Below are positions 62,169 through 64,000 of a stretch of DNA of 64,000 nucleotides, in pieces. A model generated the notes under the pieces. The model was not told where the DNA came from. It saw only the letters and a program-made list of their open reading frames with translations, and searched no databases. The position numbers and the translations under genes were made by a program. Each line of letters begins with the position of its first letter. Position 1 is the first letter of the stretch. Origin of the DNA: Gammaproteobacteria bacterium (ex Lamellibrachia satsuma) (GTDB taxonomy: Bacteria; Pseudomonadota; Gammaproteobacteria; Chromatiales; Chromatiaceae); assembly GCA_019623805.1 (NCBI GenBank), contig CP053680.1, forward strand, positions 3,946,001 to 4,010,000, given 5' to 3'.

Positions 62169-62200
62169 GTAGGCCTGATCAAGCGCAGCGGATCAGGCAA
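62169..62200. repeat. REP-like palindrome (GTAGGCCTGATC...GATCAGGCAA)
   Basis: GTAGGCCTGATC, AAGCGCAGCG, GATCAGGCAA: GCCTGATC pairs with GATCAGGC. It is nearly the enterobacterial REP consensus read in reverse. Relatives at 6688-6720 and 27343-27372. Confidence 0.75.
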
Positions 62201-62211
62201 TTCCAACGGAA

Positions 62212-62886
62212 TCAACTGACCGCCGCCAGCGCCAACAGGGCGGTTCCATAGGCTGCCTGTTGCTGCACTGCCCGCTCCACCGGAACACCCAATAACCTCT
62301 GCCGAATCCGGCGCCAGGGTTCATTGCCCGCACCGCCTCCTATCGAGATAACCCGTCTGGGTGCGGGTGCCCCCAAGCGTTGCAGAAGCGCGTAACCCTC
62401 CCGCTCGATGTTGGCGATACCCTCAAGAATGCCCTGAAAATAGCGCGCATCGTCTTCTGGACGGGGTTCGAGGCGGGGTGTAAAACCGGGATCATTGAGC
62501 GGGAAACGCTCACCAGGTTGTAACAGCGGGTAGTAGTCGAGTCCGGTCGGATTTTCCGGCTCTATCTGCTGTGTCAAAGTGGCCATCTCTTCCCGACTGA
62601 ATAGATCCGCGCAGATGGCGCCGCCACTGTTGGAAGCGCCGCCAACCAGCCAATGCTCTCCAAGCCGGTGGCTGTAGATGCCAAATTCCGCTGCAAATAC
62701 CGGCTGGTCAGAGAGGATCTTCAACACCAGTGTACTGCCCAGGGAGGTGACGGCGTCTCCGATCTCCGCTGCGCCGGTCGCGAGTGTCGCGGCATTGCTG
62801 TCGGTGGTACCTGTGACAATGCGTACGCTGGTGGGTAGCCCTGTTGCATTTGCCACCGCATCGCTTAATTCTACTTTGTCAGATTA
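62212..62886 (-). pseudogene. FGGY-family carbohydrate kinase, C-terminal half only (cut by IS)
   Basis: The frame encodes about 220 residues of the second domain of an FGGY kinase: GTTDSNAATLATGAAEIGDA, SLGSTLVLKILSD, HWLVGGASNSGGAICADLF and ISIGGGAGNEPWRRIRQRLLG, then AAYGTALLALAA. FGGY kinases are normally about 450-500 aa, so the N-terminal domain is absent. Homology fades at KVELSDAVA near 62880, then a stop occurs and the IS-like sequence begins. A GTG at 62856 could start a short product, but without the first domain it should not be active. The missing part may lie beyond the IS, outside the window. Confidence 0.8.
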
Positions 62887-64000
62887 GATCTATAAGTAAC
62901 TCACTGAATAATATAAAATATATGCTGTGAATTTCTTGGCAATCATCGTAAGGAAGAGCATCAAATGACAAGCACCAAGGTCATTTGAATTACCTGATAC
63001 GCGCATAAGTAGAATCGATCGCATAGCGGAGCGATTCCAACGTTTCCAGTACCGCTTTGAATCCCATTTTCGAAGCAAGACGAGGTCGGTGTTTCAACCG
63101 GTCACACACTATCTCAAAGGCCTGATGCAAGCGCAGAGAAAGAACATGGAACGCATGGAAGAGGTGGTTGCAGGCGCAGATGATCAGCGTCTCCAGCATA
63201 TGCTCACCGAGTCCCCGTGGGATCATCGTGCGGTGTTAGACCAAGTGGCGCTGGAAGCCGATCAATGGCTGGGTGGAACCGCGGATACCTGTCTGTTGCT
63301 CGATGAGAGTGGCCTTGCCAAGAAGGGTAAACATTCAGTGGGGGTTAAACGCCAATGGAATGGCCGCCAGGGCAAGGTGGATAACTGCCAGGTTGGTGTA
63401 TTCGCAGCACTGGGTAAAGGGCACTTGTCCACGCTGATAGATGAACGTCTCTATCTACCCAAAGAGTGGGTATCGAACCCGGCTCGCTGTCGCAAGGCGG
63501 GTATCCCGGAAGTTGAACGGAAACATCAAAGCAAGTCAGAGTTGGCGCTGGAGATGGTGCGTCATCAGAGGACGCTTGGCCTGCGTTTTGCCTGGGTGGG
63601 TGCAGATGGGGGATACGGGAAGGATCCGGCTTTTCTGAGGGGTTTGGAGGCGATGGGTGAAACCTTTGTGGTGGACATCCACAAAGACCAACAGGTCTAC
63701 CTGGAAGATCCACAGCCGTTCATACCGGAGAGCACGACAACGCGCGGTCGTCGTCGAAGTCGTCTGCAAGCCCAGGCAGCCCGTCTGCGCGTTGACCAGT
63801 GGCTCAATGAGCAACGGGACAGCGAGTGGCAGCAAGTGGTATTACGGGATAGCAGCAAGGGCAAACTGCGCGTCGAGATCCTGCATCATCGGGTTTGGCT
63901 TTGGGATGGAAAAGAAGCCCAGGCACATCAATGGCACCTGATTGTACGACGAGAGGTCAATTCACCGGAGACGATTAAATACACCTTGTCGAATGCACCG
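62887..64000 (+). mobile_element. IS701-like insertion sequence, left part (continues past the window)
   Basis: From about 62887, where the kinase frame is broken, to the right edge. The first 75 bases are AT-rich and hold the transposase ribosome site (AAGGAAG at 62950-62956). The transposase resembles the IS701 family (DDE). The left terminal inverted repeat and target duplication cannot be set because the right end is missing. Confidence 0.7.
62965..64000 (+). CDS. IS701-family DDE transposase, partial, with an N-terminal frameshift
   Basis: ATG 62965 has AAGGAAG 8 bases upstream but reads MTSTKVI then UGA (62983-62988 is ATT TGA). In the +1 frame the protein continues without a stop to the edge: ELPDTRISRIDRIAERFQRF, then RFESHFRSKTRSVFQ, HYLKGLMQAQRKNMERMEEV. 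DDE residues so far: Asp in LLLDESGLAKKGK, and WVGADGGYG. Joined, the N-terminus is MTSTKV(I/F)ELPDT, the usual beginning of such transposases, so the shift is either an indel in this copy or a programmed +1 slip at ATT-TGA. The remaining Glu of the DDE triad lies past the edge. Confidence 0.75.

Noticed and set aside
1..64000. tRNA, rRNA or CRISPR arrays
   Set aside because: No GGTTCGANTCC-type T-arm with matching acceptor ends, no rRNA-like blocks and no regularly spaced direct repeats were noticed on reading; a tRNAscan or CRISPR finder run would settle it.

Overview
The window reads as chromosome of a gammaproteobacterium. The evidence is the gene order yceD-rpmF-plsX-fabH-fabD-fabG-acpP-fabF-pabC-mltG-tmk-holB-pilZ-tatD, TmcA, CsiV, Mfd, and REP-like palindromes close to those of enterobacteria and pseudomonads. 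PEP-CTERM exosortase-type genes, a sodium-pumping oxaloacetate decarboxylase, an octaheme HAO-like cytochrome and an FNR-type site suggest an aquatic or sediment, facultatively anaerobic lineage, perhaps near sulfur oxidisers of the Chromatiales/Sedimenticolaceae. That placement is inference. No rRNA, tRNA or CRISPR array was seen.

Layout. 1-2 kb: start of an exported TPR protein leaving the left edge, and a PEP-CTERM protein. 2.5-3.0 kb: Maf/YceF pyrophosphatase. 3.4-6.6 kb: oadGAB. 6.8-18 kb: the fatty-acid/envelope/replication cluster yceD to tatD. 18-26 kb, minus strand: a Pho operon pstS-phoU-pstC-pstA-pstB-pstB-phoB-phoR, with a Pho box before pstS, two divergent PstB proteins, and a PhoU fused to a degenerate low-molecular-weight phosphatase domain. 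26-27.3 kb: a CNNM/CorC-type protein. 27.4-34.5 kb, minus strand: 2-phosphoglycerate kinase, archaeal-type phosphoglycerate mutase homologue, polyphosphate kinase, universal stress protein and Na/Pi cotransporter, apparently one phosphate-centred operon. 34.6-39.7 kb: a large hybrid histidine kinase and a response regulator with phosphatase and kinase-like output domains. 39.9-43.5 kb: an MCE/Mla-type lipid transport operon. 43.6-48.1 kb: csiV and mfd, separated by a palindromic element. 48.5-50 kb: octaheme cytochrome. 50.1-56.8 kb: tmcA, then hypF with two AmmeMemoRadiSam genes. 57-60.5 kb: multi-PAS GGDEF-EAL protein. 60.7-62.1 kb: PEP-CTERM-type sugar transferase. 62.2-64 kb: the C-terminal half of an FGGY sugar kinase cut by an IS701-like element that runs off the right edge.

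How it fits together. The middle of the window is unusually rich in phosphate biology: high-affinity uptake and its PhoBR control, a low-affinity Na/Pi system, polyphosphate synthesis, and a possible 2,3-bisphosphoglycerate branch. The most unusual points are the complementary loss of ABC motifs in the two PstB paralogues (suggesting an obligate heterodimer with one canonical and one degenerate ATP site), the PhoU-pseudophosphatase fusion, and the 2PGK-mutase-PPK operon. These motif alignments were done by eye against remembered family consensus, not by search.
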